From Lysobacter auxotrophicus (GTDB lineage Bacteria > Pseudomonadota > Gammaproteobacteria > Xanthomonadales > Xanthomonadaceae), in contig NZ_AP027041.1 in assembly GCF_027924565.1 (NCBI RefSeq), positions 1,736,001 through 1,800,000 of the forward strand: DNA of 64,000 bases, written 5' to 3'. A program made the translations under genes and the position numbers. Below, one piece after another: positions 33,470 to 41,838 of the stretch; the first letter of the stretch is position 1; every line of letters begins with the position of its first letter. Below the pieces are notes generated by a model that was not told the DNA's origin, made no database searches, and worked only from the letters and a program-made list of their open reading frames with translations.

Positions 33470-34368
33470 TGTCCGCACGAATCCGCAAGGCCGTTTTCCC
33501 CGTCGCCGGCCTCGGCACCCGCTTTCTCCCCGCCACCAAGACCGTCCCGAAGGAAATGCTGCCGATCATCGATCGGCCGCTGATCCAGTACGCCGTGGAC
33601 GAAGCCATCGAAGCCGGCTGCGACACGCTCGTGTTCGTCACCAACCGCTACAAGCACGCGGTCGCCGATTACTTCGACAAGGCGTACGAGCTGGAGCAGA
33701 AGCTCGAGCGCGCCGGCAAGAACGAACAGCTTGAGCTGGTGCGAAACGTACTCCCGGAAGGCGTTCGCGCCGTCTTCGTCACCCAGGCCGAAGCGTTGGG
33801 CCTCGGCCATGCCGTGTTGTGCGCGAAGGCCGTGATCGGCGATGAGCCGTTCGCTGTACTCCTGCCCGACGACCTCATCTGGAACCGCGGTCCCGGCGCG
33901 CTGAAGCAGATGGCCGACGCCGCCGAAGCCACCGGCGCCAGCATGATCGCCGTCCAGGACGTGCCGCGCGAACAGACGGCGAGCTACGGCATCGTGGCGA
34001 CCGAAAACTTCGAGAAGCGCCAAGGTCGCATCCGCGCCATCGTCGAAAAGCCCAAGCCCGAAGTCGCGCCGAGCAACCTCGCCGTCGTCGGCCGTTACGT
34101 GCTCAATCCGCGCATCTTCTCGCTGCTGGAGTCGACCACGCCGGGCGCGGGTGGCGAAATTCAGCTGACCGATGCGATCGCATCGCTGCTGGAGGAGGAG
34201 GCCGTCAACGCCTACCGCTTCCAGGGCACGCGTTTCGACTGCGGCACGCACATCGGCCTGATCGAGGCGACCATCCGGTACGCGCTCGACCACGAGAAGC
34301 TCAGCGATTCCGCACGCCAGTTGATGCAGAACGCGCTGGCCGAACTGGGCGTCGAAGAGCTGAACTGA
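33469..34368 (+). CDS. galU: UTP--glucose-1-phosphate uridylyltransferase
   Basis: GalU makes UDP-glucose from UTP and glucose-1-phosphate, feeding lipopolysaccharide, exopolysaccharide and trehalose. The 299-residue product begins MSARIRKAVFPVAGLGTRFLPAT with the nucleotide-binding GLGTRFLPATK motif and LPIIDRPLIQYAVDEA; VEKPKPEVAPSNLAVVGRYV is the second signature. The ATG overlaps the stop of the previous gene (TGATG), suggesting translational coupling. The TTG three bases earlier is not needed. Confidence 0.97.
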   Translation: MSARIRKAVFPVAGLGTRFLPATKTVPKEMLPIIDRPLIQYAVDEAIEAGCDTLVFVTNRYKHAVADYFDKAYELEQKLERAGKNEQLELVRNVLPEGVRAVFVTQAEALGLGHAVLCAKAVIGDEPFAVLLPDDLIWNRGPGALKQMADAAEATGASMIAVQDVPREQTASYGIVATENFEKRQGRIRAIVEKPKPEVAPSNLAVVGRYVLNPRIFSLLESTTPGAGGEIQLTDAIASLLEEEAVNAYRFQGTRFDCGTHIGLIEATIRYALDHEKLSDSARQLMQNALAELGVEELN

Positions 34369-34468
34369 CGTCGGAACGCCGGCCCCGCCGGGCGGACGAC
34401 CGGCGTCGGTACCGCGCCGATGACTCGACGACGTGGCGGTCTCGCGTCCGCCGCGGTAGGTTCGCGGG

Positions 34469-35782
34469 ATGACCGGTCTGGATTCCAATTACTACCTTGC
34501 GACCGTCCCCGAGCGTGAGCTCGGGTTCGGTCCGCTGCGCGGCCCGGTGGCGGCGAGCGTCTGCATAGTGGGCGGCGGCTTTGCCGGACTCAACGCCGCG
34601 CTGGGCATGGCCGAGCGCGGTGTCCGCGATGTGGTGCTGCTGGAATCGCAGCGGGTCGGGTTCGGTGCGTCGGGACGCAACGGCGGCTTCGTGTTCGGCG
34701 GCTTCTCGCGTGGCGAGGAGAGCCTGCTGCACGATCTTGGACCGGATCGGGCCCGCGACCTCTATTCCGGCACGACGGGCGCGGTCGAACTCATCCGCGC
34801 GCGTACGCAGCGCTACGAGATCGACTGCGATCGCGTCGACGCCGGTGTGATCTGGGCCAACTGGTTCCGCGATCCGCAGGTACTAATCGAGCGCCAGCAG
34901 TTGCTCGAACGGAGCTTCGGCGCCCATTGGCAATGGATGCCCCGCGAGCGCCTGCGTTCCCTGGTCCACACGCGGCGCTATCACGACGGCCTCTTCGAGC
35001 CGGACGCCTTCCATTTCCATCCCCTGAAATACGCGCGCGGCATCGCGCGTGCCGCGATGGCGCAGGGCATCGGCATCCACGAACAGACGCCTGCCGTCGC
35101 GCTGGAACGCGCCGGCAGGGGCTGGCGCGTTCGCACGCCCGAGGGCGTGGTCGAGGCCGATCAGGTCGTGCTCGCGTGCGGCGGGTATCTCGCCGGTCTG
35201 CGCAGCGAAGTCGATGCGGGCGTGTTGCCGATCGCCACCTACGTGATGGTCACGCAGCCGTTGGGCGCGCGGCTGGACGAGGTCATGAGCACGCGCGCGG
35301 CCGTGTACGACACGCGATTCGCTTTCGATTACTACCGCCCGCTGCCCGACACCCGGTTGCTGTGGGGTGGGCGCATCTCGGTGCTCGACCGGTCGCCGGC
35401 CGAGGTCGAAACGGTGCTGTATCGCGACATGTTGAAGGTGTTCCCGCAGCTGGACGGCGTTCGCATCGACCACGCATGGTCCGGACTGATGAGCTACGCG
35501 CGTCACCAGATGCCGCAGATCGGTGCCATCGATGATGGACTGTGGCTGGCGCAGGCATTCGGCGGGCACGGCGTCGCACCGACGACGTTCGCCGGCGAGC
35601 TGTTGGCGAGCGCCATCGCGGACGGGGACATGCGCTGGCGCGAACTGAGTGGCTACGGCCTGGTCTCGGCGATCAAACCGGTCGGCTTCGTCGGTGCGCA
35701 GTTGAGCTACTGGTGGGCCGAGCTCAGGGACGACTGGAAGGACCGAATGGAACGCAGTTGGGGACAGGCGAGGGAAGAATGA
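34469..35782 (+). CDS. DAO-type FAD oxidoreductase, gamma-glutamylputrescine-oxidase-like
   Basis: The 437-residue flavoenzyme has the N-terminal FAD dinucleotide-binding motif VCIVGGGFAGLNAALGMAERG (about residues 30-50) with the acidic residue at the end of beta-2 (LLESQ), GASGRNGGFVFGG near it, and the C-terminal block GIDDGLWLAQAFGGHGVAPTTFAGELLA. This subfamily oxidises secondary amines such as gamma-glutamylputrescine or N-methyl amino acids; the nearest named relatives are PuuB/OrdL. A second lobe binds the substrate. It is followed, with a 4-base overlap, by a CsaA-like gene. A link with the agmatine genes 9 kb away is possible but speculative. Confidence 0.85.
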   Translation: MTGLDSNYYLATVPERELGFGPLRGPVAASVCIVGGGFAGLNAALGMAERGVRDVVLLESQRVGFGASGRNGGFVFGGFSRGEESLLHDLGPDRARDLYSGTTGAVELIRARTQRYEIDCDRVDAGVIWANWFRDPQVLIERQQLLERSFGAHWQWMPRERLRSLVHTRRYHDGLFEPDAFHFHPLKYARGIARAAMAQGIGIHEQTPAVALERAGRGWRVRTPEGVVEADQVVLACGGYLAGLRSEVDAGVLPIATYVMVTQPLGARLDEVMSTRAAVYDTRFAFDYYRPLPDTRLLWGGRISVLDRSPAEVETVLYRDMLKVFPQLDGVRIDHAWSGLMSYARHQMPQIGAIDDGLWLAQAFGGHGVAPTTFAGELLASAIADGDMRWRELSGYGLVSAIKPVGFVGAQLSYWWAELRDDWKDRMERSWGQAREE

Positions 35783-36114
35783 CCGACACGATCAGCTGGG
35801 CCGATTTCGAGAAGGTGATGCTCTGCGCCGGCACGGTGCAGCGCGTGGAGGAATTCCCCGAGGCGCGAAAGCCGGCGTGGAAGCTGTGGGTCGATTTCGG
35901 CCCGCACGGCGTGCGCAAGACCAGTGCGCAGGTGAAGCGTCTGTACGCCGCCGACGAACTCGTCGGGCGGCAGATCGTGGGCGTGATCAACTTCCCGCCG
36001 AAACAGGTCGGGCCCTTCATTTCGGAGTTCCTGTTGACCGGGTTTCCGACGGAGGAGGGCGTGGTGATCACCACGATCGAGCGACCCGTGCCCAACGGAA
36101 CGCGCATGGCCTGA
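35779..36114 (+). CDS. CsaA-like tRNA-binding-domain protein
   Basis: A 111-residue protein made of one EMAP/tRNA-binding (OB-fold) domain: MLCAGTVQRVEEFPEARKPAW, YAADELVGRQIVGVINFPPKQVGPFISEF and LTGFPTEEGVVITTIERPV are CsaA signature segments. CsaA has been described as a protein-export chaperone in Bacillus, while other free domains bind tRNA; the true role here is unknown. Its ATG at 35779 overlaps the TGA of the FAD enzyme (ATGA), so it is probably translated with it. Confidence 0.9.
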   Translation: MTDTISWADFEKVMLCAGTVQRVEEFPEARKPAWKLWVDFGPHGVRKTSAQVKRLYAADELVGRQIVGVINFPPKQVGPFISEFLLTGFPTEEGVVITTIERPVPNGTRMA

Positions 36115-36136
36115 CATCGCACCCAGCTCGCAAACG

Positions 36137-36167
36137 AAGAGGCGGCCATCCGGCCGCCTCTTTCGTT
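36137..36167. terminator. Bidirectional terminator between convergent genes
   Basis: AAGAGGCGGCC (36137-36147) and GGCCGCCTCTT (36152-36162) form an 11-base stem with ATCC loop; TTTCGTT follows on plus and TTCG/TTTG on minus. Confidence 0.85.
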
Positions 36168-36177
36168 GGTGCACGGC

Positions 36178-36627
36178 TTACTGCGCCGGCGTCACACGGG
36201 CTTCCTCGCCCTGGCCCTGGATGAAGACCTTCTGTCCTACGCGCAGATTGGTTGGTTCCTGCGTGACCGAGACGAGCACGCCGTTGTTCAGACGCACGAT
36301 GATGTCCTGGCCCGGAGTGGGCGCCTGGTTGCGCCGCTGCACCGTATTGCCCGTCACCGCACCACCGATCGTGCCAAGCACCATCGCGACATCGCGACCG
36401 GTACCGCCGCCGATCAGGCTGCCCACGCCCAGGCCGAGCGCGCCGCCGACCACTGCCCCTAGGCCTCGCGTCTTGGTATTGGAAATTTGTACGTCGGTGA
36501 TCTGTTCGATCACGCCCGAACGTACTTCCACGGCGCCCTGCATCGAACCGGGTGTCGTGGTCTGGCAGGCGGCTACCAACAACGTGATCAACGCCAGCAA
36601 CGGACCGGCGAGTTTGCGCAGGGACAT
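36178..36627 (-). CDS. SlyB/Pcp-like glycine-zipper lipoprotein
   Basis: The 149-residue product has a lipoprotein signal (MSLRKLAGPLLALITLLVAAC, Cys21), then a conserved VRSGVIEQITDVQI, a glycine-zipper 2TM (GLGAVVGGALGLGVGSLIGGG and AMVLGTIGGAVTG) and a C-terminal beta-rich domain with DIIVRLNNGVLVSVTQ. These match SlyB (PCP) outer-membrane lipoproteins of about 150 residues, often under PhoP control for envelope stress. AAGGAG lies before the start at 36627. It is a single gene, convergent with the CsaA-like gene. Confidence 0.93.
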   Translation of the reverse strand: MSLRKLAGPLLALITLLVAACQTTTPGSMQGAVEVRSGVIEQITDVQISNTKTRGLGAVVGGALGLGVGSLIGGGTGRDVAMVLGTIGGAVTGNTVQRRNQAPTPGQDIIVRLNNGVLVSVTQEPTNLRVGQKVFIQGQGEEARVTPAQ

Positions 36628-36807
36628 GAGCGTTCTCCTTGTCGAGGGTTTCGAACGAACCGGGAACGAACAAGGGCATCGCTGACGGTGGACGTGCCGA
36701 CGCCCCGCGCCGGCGAATGCGAACACGTCCGGCGCCGCTGCGATGCTGTGCTCAGCTGCGCGACAGGGACGTGAAATCGGCGAGAAGGCGAGGGCCGTCC
36801 GCAATGA

Positions 36808-36836
36808 AGAAGGGCAGCCCGAAGGCTGCCCTTTTC
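36808..36836. terminator. Terminator for the psrA-fadB-fadA operon
   Basis: AAGGGCAGCC (36810-36819) and GGCTGCCCTT (36824-36833) form a 10-base stem with CGAA loop, flanked by TTTCTT on plus and TTCTTCATT on minus. It lies 26 bases after fadA's stop. Confidence 0.85.
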
Positions 36837-36861
36837 TTGGAGCTCTTGGAGGCGGCGGCCC

Positions 36862-38070
36862 TCAGAGGGCTTCGAAGATGCCCGCCGCGCCCATGCCGGT
36901 GCCGATGCACATCGTGACCATGCCGTACTTCTGCTGGCGGCGGCGCAGGCCGTGCACGATGGTCGCGGTGCGGATCGCGCCGGTGGCGCCGAGCGGATGG
37001 CCCAACGCGATGGCGCCGCCGAGCGGGTTGACCTTGGACGGATCCAGGCCGCTGTCGCGGATCACCGCCAGCGCCTGCGCGGCGAAGGCTTCGTTGAGCT
37101 CGATCCAGTCCAGCTGGTCCTTGGTCAGGCCCGCCTGCTTGAGCGCCTTCGGGATCGCCGCGATCGGGCCGATGCCCATCACTTCCGGGCGCACGCCGGC
37201 CACCGAGAAGCTCACGAAACGCGCCAGCGGTGTCAGTCCGTAGTCCTTGATCGCCTGCTCGGACGCGAGCAGCACGCCGGCCGCGCCGTCGCTCATCTGC
37301 GAGCTGTTGCCCGCAGTGACGCTGCCGCCGAACTGGCCGTTGCGGAACACCGGCTTGAGCTTGGCGAGGCCCTCGATGGACGAATCCGGGCGCGGGCCTT
37401 CGTCGATCTCCACGATCGACTTCTTCACGCGCACGGCGTTGCCGGCGAGGTCCGGGATGCGCGAGATGACTTCATACGGCGTGATTTCGGATTTGAACTC
37501 GCCGGCCTGGATCGCGGCGATGGCCTTCTGGTGCGAAGCGAGCGCGAACGCGTCCTGCTCCTCGCGCGAGACCTTCCACTCCTCGGCCACCTTCTCGGCG
37601 GTGATGCCCATGCCGTACGCGATGGCGACGTTCTCATCCTTCGCGAACACCTGCGGGCTCAGCGCGACCTTGTTCCCCATCATCGGCACCATCGACATCG
37701 ATTCGGTGCCGCCCGCGAGCATGAGGTCCGCGTTGCCGAGGCGGATCTGGTCGGCTGCCATCGCCACGGCCTGCAGGCCGGACGAGCAGAAGCGGTTGAT
37801 CGTCTGCGCCGCGATGGTGTTGGGCAGGCCGGCCAGCAGCGCGCCGATGCGCGCCACGTTCATGCCCTGCTCGCCCTCGGGCATGGCGCAGCCGATGATC
37901 GCGTCGTCGATGCGGCCGAGGTCGATGCCCGGCGCCTGCGCGACCACGGCCTTGAGCACGTGGGCGAGCATTTCATCGGGACGGGTGTTGCGGAACACGC
38001 CGCGCGGCGCCTTGCCGACCGGCGTGCGGGTGGCGGCGACGATGTAGGCGTCCTGGATTTGCTTGGTCAT
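36862..38070 (-). CDS. fadA: Acetyl-CoA C-acyltransferase (3-ketoacyl-CoA thiolase)
   Basis: FadA cleaves 3-ketoacyl-CoA with CoA to acetyl-CoA and a shortened acyl-CoA, the last step of beta-oxidation. The 402-residue product has the acyl-enzyme cysteine in NRFCSSGLQA (Cys95), the histidine in NPLGGAIALGHPLGATGA, and the second cysteine in MCIGTGMGAAGIFE. The start at 38070 gives the standard MTKQIQDAYIVAATRTPVG N-terminus. It follows fadB by 26 bases. The subclass resembles YusK/FadA partners of FadN-type proteins rather than E. coli FadA. Confidence 0.96.
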   Translation of the reverse strand: MTKQIQDAYIVAATRTPVGKAPRGVFRNTRPDEMLAHVLKAVVAQAPGIDLGRIDDAIIGCAMPEGEQGMNVARIGALLAGLPNTIAAQTINRFCSSGLQAVAMAADQIRLGNADLMLAGGTESMSMVPMMGNKVALSPQVFAKDENVAIAYGMGITAEKVAEEWKVSREEQDAFALASHQKAIAAIQAGEFKSEITPYEVISRIPDLAGNAVRVKKSIVEIDEGPRPDSSIEGLAKLKPVFRNGQFGGSVTAGNSSQMSDGAAGVLLASEQAIKDYGLTPLARFVSFSVAGVRPEVMGIGPIAAIPKALKQAGLTKDQLDWIELNEAFAAQALAVIRDSGLDPSKVNPLGGAIALGHPLGATGAIRTATIVHGLRRRQQKYGMVTMCIGTGMGAAGIFEAL

Positions 38071-38096
38071 TTTCTGGGGTCCTGTGTCGTCGTCGC

Positions 38097-40472
38097 TCAG
38101 TTGCGCAGCGGCTTGCCGGTCTTGAGCATGTGCGCGATGCGTTCCTGCGTCTTGGGCATCTGCGCCAGCGCGACGAAGTGTTCGCGTTCGAGTTTCAGCA
38201 GCCATTCCTCATCGACGATCGCGCCGCGGTCGACTTCACCGCCGCACAGCACGGTGGCAATGCGCGAGGCGATCTCGTAATCGTGCGGCGAGATGAAGCG
38301 GCCTTCGAGCATGTTGACCAGCATCATCTTGAACGTCGCGATGCCCACGTCACCGGCGACCTGGATGCGGCGGGCAGGCAGGGGCGGGCGGTAGCCGGAT
38401 TCGGCCAGCGCGCGCGCGTGCGCCTTGGCGACATGCAGCAGTTCGTACGCGTTGAAGACCACCGCATCGTTGTCGCGTGCGAGCTTGAGCTCCTTCGCCT
38501 CGAACGCCGACGCCGACACCTTGCCCATCGCCACGCTCTCGAACGCGGTCTTGAGCTGCGCGAAGACGTCACCGCCCGGGCCGGCCGCTTCGGAGGCGCG
38601 CACCGCGAACTCCTTCAGGCCGCCGCCGGCCGGCAGCAGGCCAACGCCCGCTTCGACCAGGCCGATGTAGCTCTCCAGCGCGAACACGGCCTTGGCCGAG
38701 TGCATCTGGAACTCGCAGCCGCCGCCGAGCGCGAGGCCGCGCACGGCTGCGACGACCGGCACCAGCGAGTACTTGATGCGCTGGCTGGTGGCCTGGAAGT
38801 TGGCGACCATCGCCTCGAAACCCTTCACGTCGCCGGCCTGCAGCAGGCCCAGCGCACCGGCGAGGTCGGCACCGGCGGAGAAGGGCTCCTTCGGCTGCCA
38901 GATGACCAGGCCGGCGAAGTCGCGCTCGGCGATGGAGATGGCTTCCTGCAGCCCGTTCAGCACGTGGTCGTTGACCGTGTGCATCTTGGTCTTGAACGAG
39001 ACCACGGCGATGTCGTCGCCGTCATCGGCCCACATGCGGATGCCATCGTTCTCGAACACCGTGCGGCCCTGCGAGAACTTCTCGCCGAGCAGCGGATCGG
39101 GGAAACGCTGGCGCCCGTACACCGGGTTGGACGAGCGCGGCACCTGCGCCTTGCGCGCCGGGCTGAAGCTGCCGTCCTTGTCGTGCACGCCGTCGCGGCC
39201 GTCGAACACCCAGTCCGGCAGCGGCGCGCTGCTCATCGCCTTGCCGCCGACGATGTCCTCGGCGATCCAGTCGGCAACCTGCTTCCAGCCGGCGGCCTGC
39301 CAGGTCTCGAACGGACCCAGCGACCAGCCGTAGCCCCAGCGCATCGCGAAGTCGATGTCGCGCGCGGTCTCGGCGATCGATTCCAGGTGATAGGCGCTGT
39401 AGTGGAACGAGTCGCGGAAGATCGCCCACAGGAACTGCGCCTGCGGGTGCTGGCTGGCGCGCAGCGCGGCGAACTTCTTCGCCGGATCCTTTTCCTTCAG
39501 CAGTGCGGCGACTTCCGGCTCCAGCTCACCTGCCGAGGCGCGGTAATCCTGCGTCTTGAGGTCCAGCACCAGGATGTCCTTGCCGCGCTTGGTGTACACG
39601 CCGGCGCCGGACTTCTGGCCCAGCGCGCCCTTTTCGATCAGCGCGGAGAGCCACTTCGGCGCCTTGAAGTACTCGTGCCACGGGTCGTCGGGCAGCGTGT
39701 CGGCCATCGTCTTGATGACGTGCGCCATCGTGTCCAGGCCGACCACGTCCGCCGTGCGGTAAGTCGCCGACTTCGGGCGGCCGATCGCCGGGCCGGTCAG
39801 TGCGTCGACGGTGTCGAAGCCCAGGCCGAACTGCTCGGTGTGATGCATCGCGGCCAGCATCGAGAACACGCCGATGCGGTTGCCGATGAAGTTCGGCGTG
39901 TCCTTGGCGATCACCACGCCCTTGCCGAGCGCGGTGGTCAGGAAAGTTTCCAGCGCCGTCAGCACGTCGGCGTCGGTGGTCCTGGCCGGGATCAGCTCGG
40001 CCAGGTGCATGTAGCGCGGCGGGTTGAAGAAGTGCACGCCGCAGAAGCGGTGGCGCAGCTGCTCGGGCAGCACTTCGGCCAACTTGTTGATGCCAAGGCC
40101 CGAGGTGTTGCTGGCGAGGATCGCGTCGTCCGCGACGAACGGCGCGATCTTCTTGTAGAGGTCCTGCTTCCAGTCCATCCGCTCGGCGATGGCCTCGATG
40201 ATCAGGTCGCAGCCGCGCAGCTGCTCCAGGCCGGTCTCGTAGTTGGCCGGGGTGATGCGCTCGGCCAGCGTCTTGCTGGCGAGCGGGGCGGGGCTGAGCT
40301 TAGCCAGGTTGGCGATGGCCTTGCCGACGACGTCATTCGGGTCGCCTTCCTTGGCCGGAAGGTCGAACAACACCGTGTCGACACCCGCGTTCGTCAGGTG
40401 GGCGGCAATCTGCGCACCCATGACGCCGGCGCCAAGCACGGCCACGCGGCGTGCAAGCAGTTTCTTAGGCAT
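38097..40472 (-). CDS. fadB: 3-hydroxyacyl-CoA dehydrogenase / enoyl-CoA hydratase
   Basis: A two-function beta-oxidation enzyme of 791 residues. The NAD-binding hydroxyacyl-CoA dehydrogenase part comes first (RVAVLGAGVMGAQIAAHLTN, residues 9-28), and the crotonase (enoyl-CoA hydratase) part is C-terminal with AVRGLALGGGCEFQMHSAKA, ending near PAGGGLKEF. That order is the reverse of E. coli FadB and matches the FadN/YusL type. ATG 40472 is preferred to an in-frame TTG at 40496. A CTTGTT-T-AACAAG palindrome (40485-40497) sits just upstream. It pairs with fadA downstream and a PsrA-like regulator upstream. Confidence 0.95.
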   Translation of the reverse strand: MPKKLLARRVAVLGAGVMGAQIAAHLTNAGVDTVLFDLPAKEGDPNDVVGKAIANLAKLSPAPLASKTLAERITPANYETGLEQLRGCDLIIEAIAERMDWKQDLYKKIAPFVADDAILASNTSGLGINKLAEVLPEQLRHRFCGVHFFNPPRYMHLAELIPARTTDADVLTALETFLTTALGKGVVIAKDTPNFIGNRIGVFSMLAAMHHTEQFGLGFDTVDALTGPAIGRPKSATYRTADVVGLDTMAHVIKTMADTLPDDPWHEYFKAPKWLSALIEKGALGQKSGAGVYTKRGKDILVLDLKTQDYRASAGELEPEVAALLKEKDPAKKFAALRASQHPQAQFLWAIFRDSFHYSAYHLESIAETARDIDFAMRWGYGWSLGPFETWQAAGWKQVADWIAEDIVGGKAMSSAPLPDWVFDGRDGVHDKDGSFSPARKAQVPRSSNPVYGRQRFPDPLLGEKFSQGRTVFENDGIRMWADDGDDIAVVSFKTKMHTVNDHVLNGLQEAISIAERDFAGLVIWQPKEPFSAGADLAGALGLLQAGDVKGFEAMVANFQATSQRIKYSLVPVVAAVRGLALGGGCEFQMHSAKAVFALESYIGLVEAGVGLLPAGGGLKEFAVRASEAAGPGGDVFAQLKTAFESVAMGKVSASAFEAKELKLARDNDAVVFNAYELLHVAKAHARALAESGYRPPLPARRIQVAGDVGIATFKMMLVNMLEGRFISPHDYEIASRIATVLCGGEVDRGAIVDEEWLLKLEREHFVALAQMPKTQERIAHMLKTGKPLRN

Positions 40473-40484
40473 GTTATGCAAATC

Positions 40485-40497
40485 CTTGTTTAACAAG
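40485..40497. promoter_or_regulatory. Short palindrome between psrA and fadB
   Basis: CTTGTT-T-AACAAG has 6-base arms around one base. It could be an internal operator or a translation-related hairpin; it differs from the PsrA box at 41169. Confidence 0.35.
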
Positions 40498-40512
40498 TAT
40501 TTCGAACAGGGT

Positions 40513-41133
40513 TCAGGACTTGAAGCCGGCCGCCGCGAAACGGATCAGCTCGCGTGCGGCACGTTCGCGATGGGCCGCTTCGGAGACGCCGGCGGGCCGC
40601 TTGATCAGGCCGAAATCGGCCATCGCGTAGGTCAGGGAGCCGGCGAGGAAGTCGAGCCGCCAGTACAGCTCCTCCTTGCTCAGGCCCGGCACGCAGCCGG
40701 CGATCGCCTTGGCGAACTCGCGCAGCACGTGGCCGTAGTGGTCGGACAGGAACTTGCGCAGGCGGTCGTTCTTCTCGGCGTAGGCACGCGCCACGACACG
40801 GACGAAGGCGCCGCCGCCGTGGCGGTCCTGCGCCATCGCCAGGGCGGGCTGGACGAAGGCGGCGAGGATCGGCTCCAGCTCGCCGGGGTGCTGTTCCAGC
40901 GCGGCTTTCAGCGCGCCCAGGCGCTGGGCGCTCATGTCGTCCATGCGGCGGCGGAAGACCTCGTTGACGAGGTTTTCCTTGCTGCCGAAGTGGTAATTCA
41001 CCGCCGCGATGTTGACGTCGGCGCGGCTGGTGACCTGGCGAAGGGAGGTGCCGGTGAAACCGAACTGGGCGAACAGTTCCTCGGCGGCGCCAAGGATCCG
41101 GTCCTTGGTCGAGAAATGGGCGGTGGTGGCCAT
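40513..41133 (-). CDS. psrA: PsrA-like TetR regulator of fatty-acid oxidation
   Basis: The 206-residue product has the TetR helix-turn-helix DRILGAAEELFAQFGFTGTS through VNIAAVNYHFGSKENLV (about residues 10-55) and a C-terminal domain that resembles Pseudomonas PsrA, including the N-terminal NYHFGSKENLVNEVFRRRM and the AAHRERAARELIRFAAAGF tail. PsrA represses the fadBA beta-oxidation operon and is released by long-chain fatty acids. A matching palindrome sits 36 bases upstream, and fadB starts 40 bases after its stop, so psrA-fadB-fadA is likely one autoregulated operon. The symbol is used by similarity and context. Confidence 0.8.
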   Translation of the reverse strand: MATTAHFSTKDRILGAAEELFAQFGFTGTSLRQVTSRADVNIAAVNYHFGSKENLVNEVFRRRMDDMSAQRLGALKAALEQHPGELEPILAAFVQPALAMAQDRHGGGAFVRVVARAYAEKNDRLRKFLSDHYGHVLREFAKAIAGCVPGLSKEELYWRLDFLAGSLTYAMADFGLIKRPAGVSEAAHRERAARELIRFAAAGFKS

Positions 41134-41168
41134 GGGTACTGCGGATGTCCTGGGGCTGCGGTGGCTGA

Positions 41169-41186
41169 ATCAAACGCTTGTTTGAT
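41169..41186 (-). promoter_or_regulatory. PsrA-type operator box
   Basis: ATCAAAC-GCTT-GTTTGAT (7-base arms, 41169-41175 and 41180-41186) fits the PsrA consensus G/CAAAC-N2-4-GTTTG/C, just upstream of psrA. Confidence 0.75.
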
Positions 41187-41244
41187 GCTAGTCCCTGCCG
41201 GCCTGAACCGTCAACGGACGCCGCGCAAAACCCGCCGCCAGACC

Positions 41245-41274
41245 CTGCAAAAATGCCGTGCGATCCGTTAGAAT
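41245..41274 (+). promoter_or_regulatory. Possible promoter upstream of ndk
   Basis: TAGAAT (41269-41274) is a near-perfect -10; CTGCAA (41245-41250) is a weak -35 at 18 bases. Transcription from it would meet the hairpin at 41294 within about 15 bases. Confidence 0.45.
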
Positions 41275-41293
41275 TACCGGAGCCTTGTGGGCT

Positions 41294-41319
41294 AAACCCG
41301 CGTCCGTACGCGGGTTTTT
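41294..41319 (+). terminator. Terminator-like hairpin in the ndk leader
   Basis: AAACCCGCGT (41294-41303) and ACGCGGGTTT (41308-41317) form a perfect 10-base stem with loop CCGT, followed by a run of five T (41315-41319). It lies between psrA (minus) and ndk (plus), so no gene ends here; it may be an attenuator or the end of a small RNA. Confidence 0.75.
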
Positions 41320-41388
41320 CTGTTATCCTCGGGCGCGAACCCTGGTCAAGTCACCACGTTCGGCGGCCCGCCTACCCGGAGAGAATCC

Positions 41389-41814
41389 ATGGCGCTGGAG
41401 CGCACCCTGTCCATCATCAAGCCGGATGCCGTCGCCAAGAACGTCATCGGCGAGATCTACACCCGCTTCGAGAAGAACGGCCTGAAGGTCGTCGCTTCGA
41501 AGATGAAGCAGCTTTCGAAGCAGGAAGCCGAAGGCTTCTACGCCGTGCATCGCGAACGTCCGTTCTTCAATGCACTGGTCGAGTTCATGATCTCCGGCCC
41601 GGTGATGATCCAGGTGCTCGAAGGCGAGGGCGCGGTGCTGAAGAACCGCGACCTGATGGGCGCCACCAATCCGAAGGACGCAGCGCCGGGCACGATCCGC
41701 GCCGACTTCGCCGACAGCATCGACGCCAACGCCGTGCACGGTTCGGACAGCCTGGAGAACGCCGCGATCGAAGTCGCGTACTTCTTCCCGGCGACCGACG
41801 TGTACGCCCGCTAA
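41389..41814 (+). CDS. ndk: Nucleoside-diphosphate kinase
   Basis: Ndk transfers the terminal phosphate between nucleoside tri- and diphosphates through a phospho-histidine. The 141-residue product begins [21 protein letters not shown] and has the active-site [12 protein letters not shown] (His near residue 117) with [13 protein letters not shown] before it. Standard length. GGAGAG lies upstream at 41379-41384. It is 24 bases upstream of rlmN. Confidence 0.98.
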   Translation: MALERTLSIIKPDAVAKNVIGEIYTRFEKNGLKVVASKMKQLSKQEAEGFYAVHRERPFFNALVEFMISGPVMIQVLEGEGAVLKNRDLMGATNPKDAAPGTIRADFADSIDANAVHGSDSLENAAIEVAYFFPATDVYAR

Positions 41815-41838
41815 GCGACCAGCGCAGACGTAAAGGCC

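Noticed and set aside
38130-40493. A 787-codon plus-strand frame opposite fadB
   Set aside because: Shadow of fadB; no start signal, no domains, and codon positions match the antisense of fadB.
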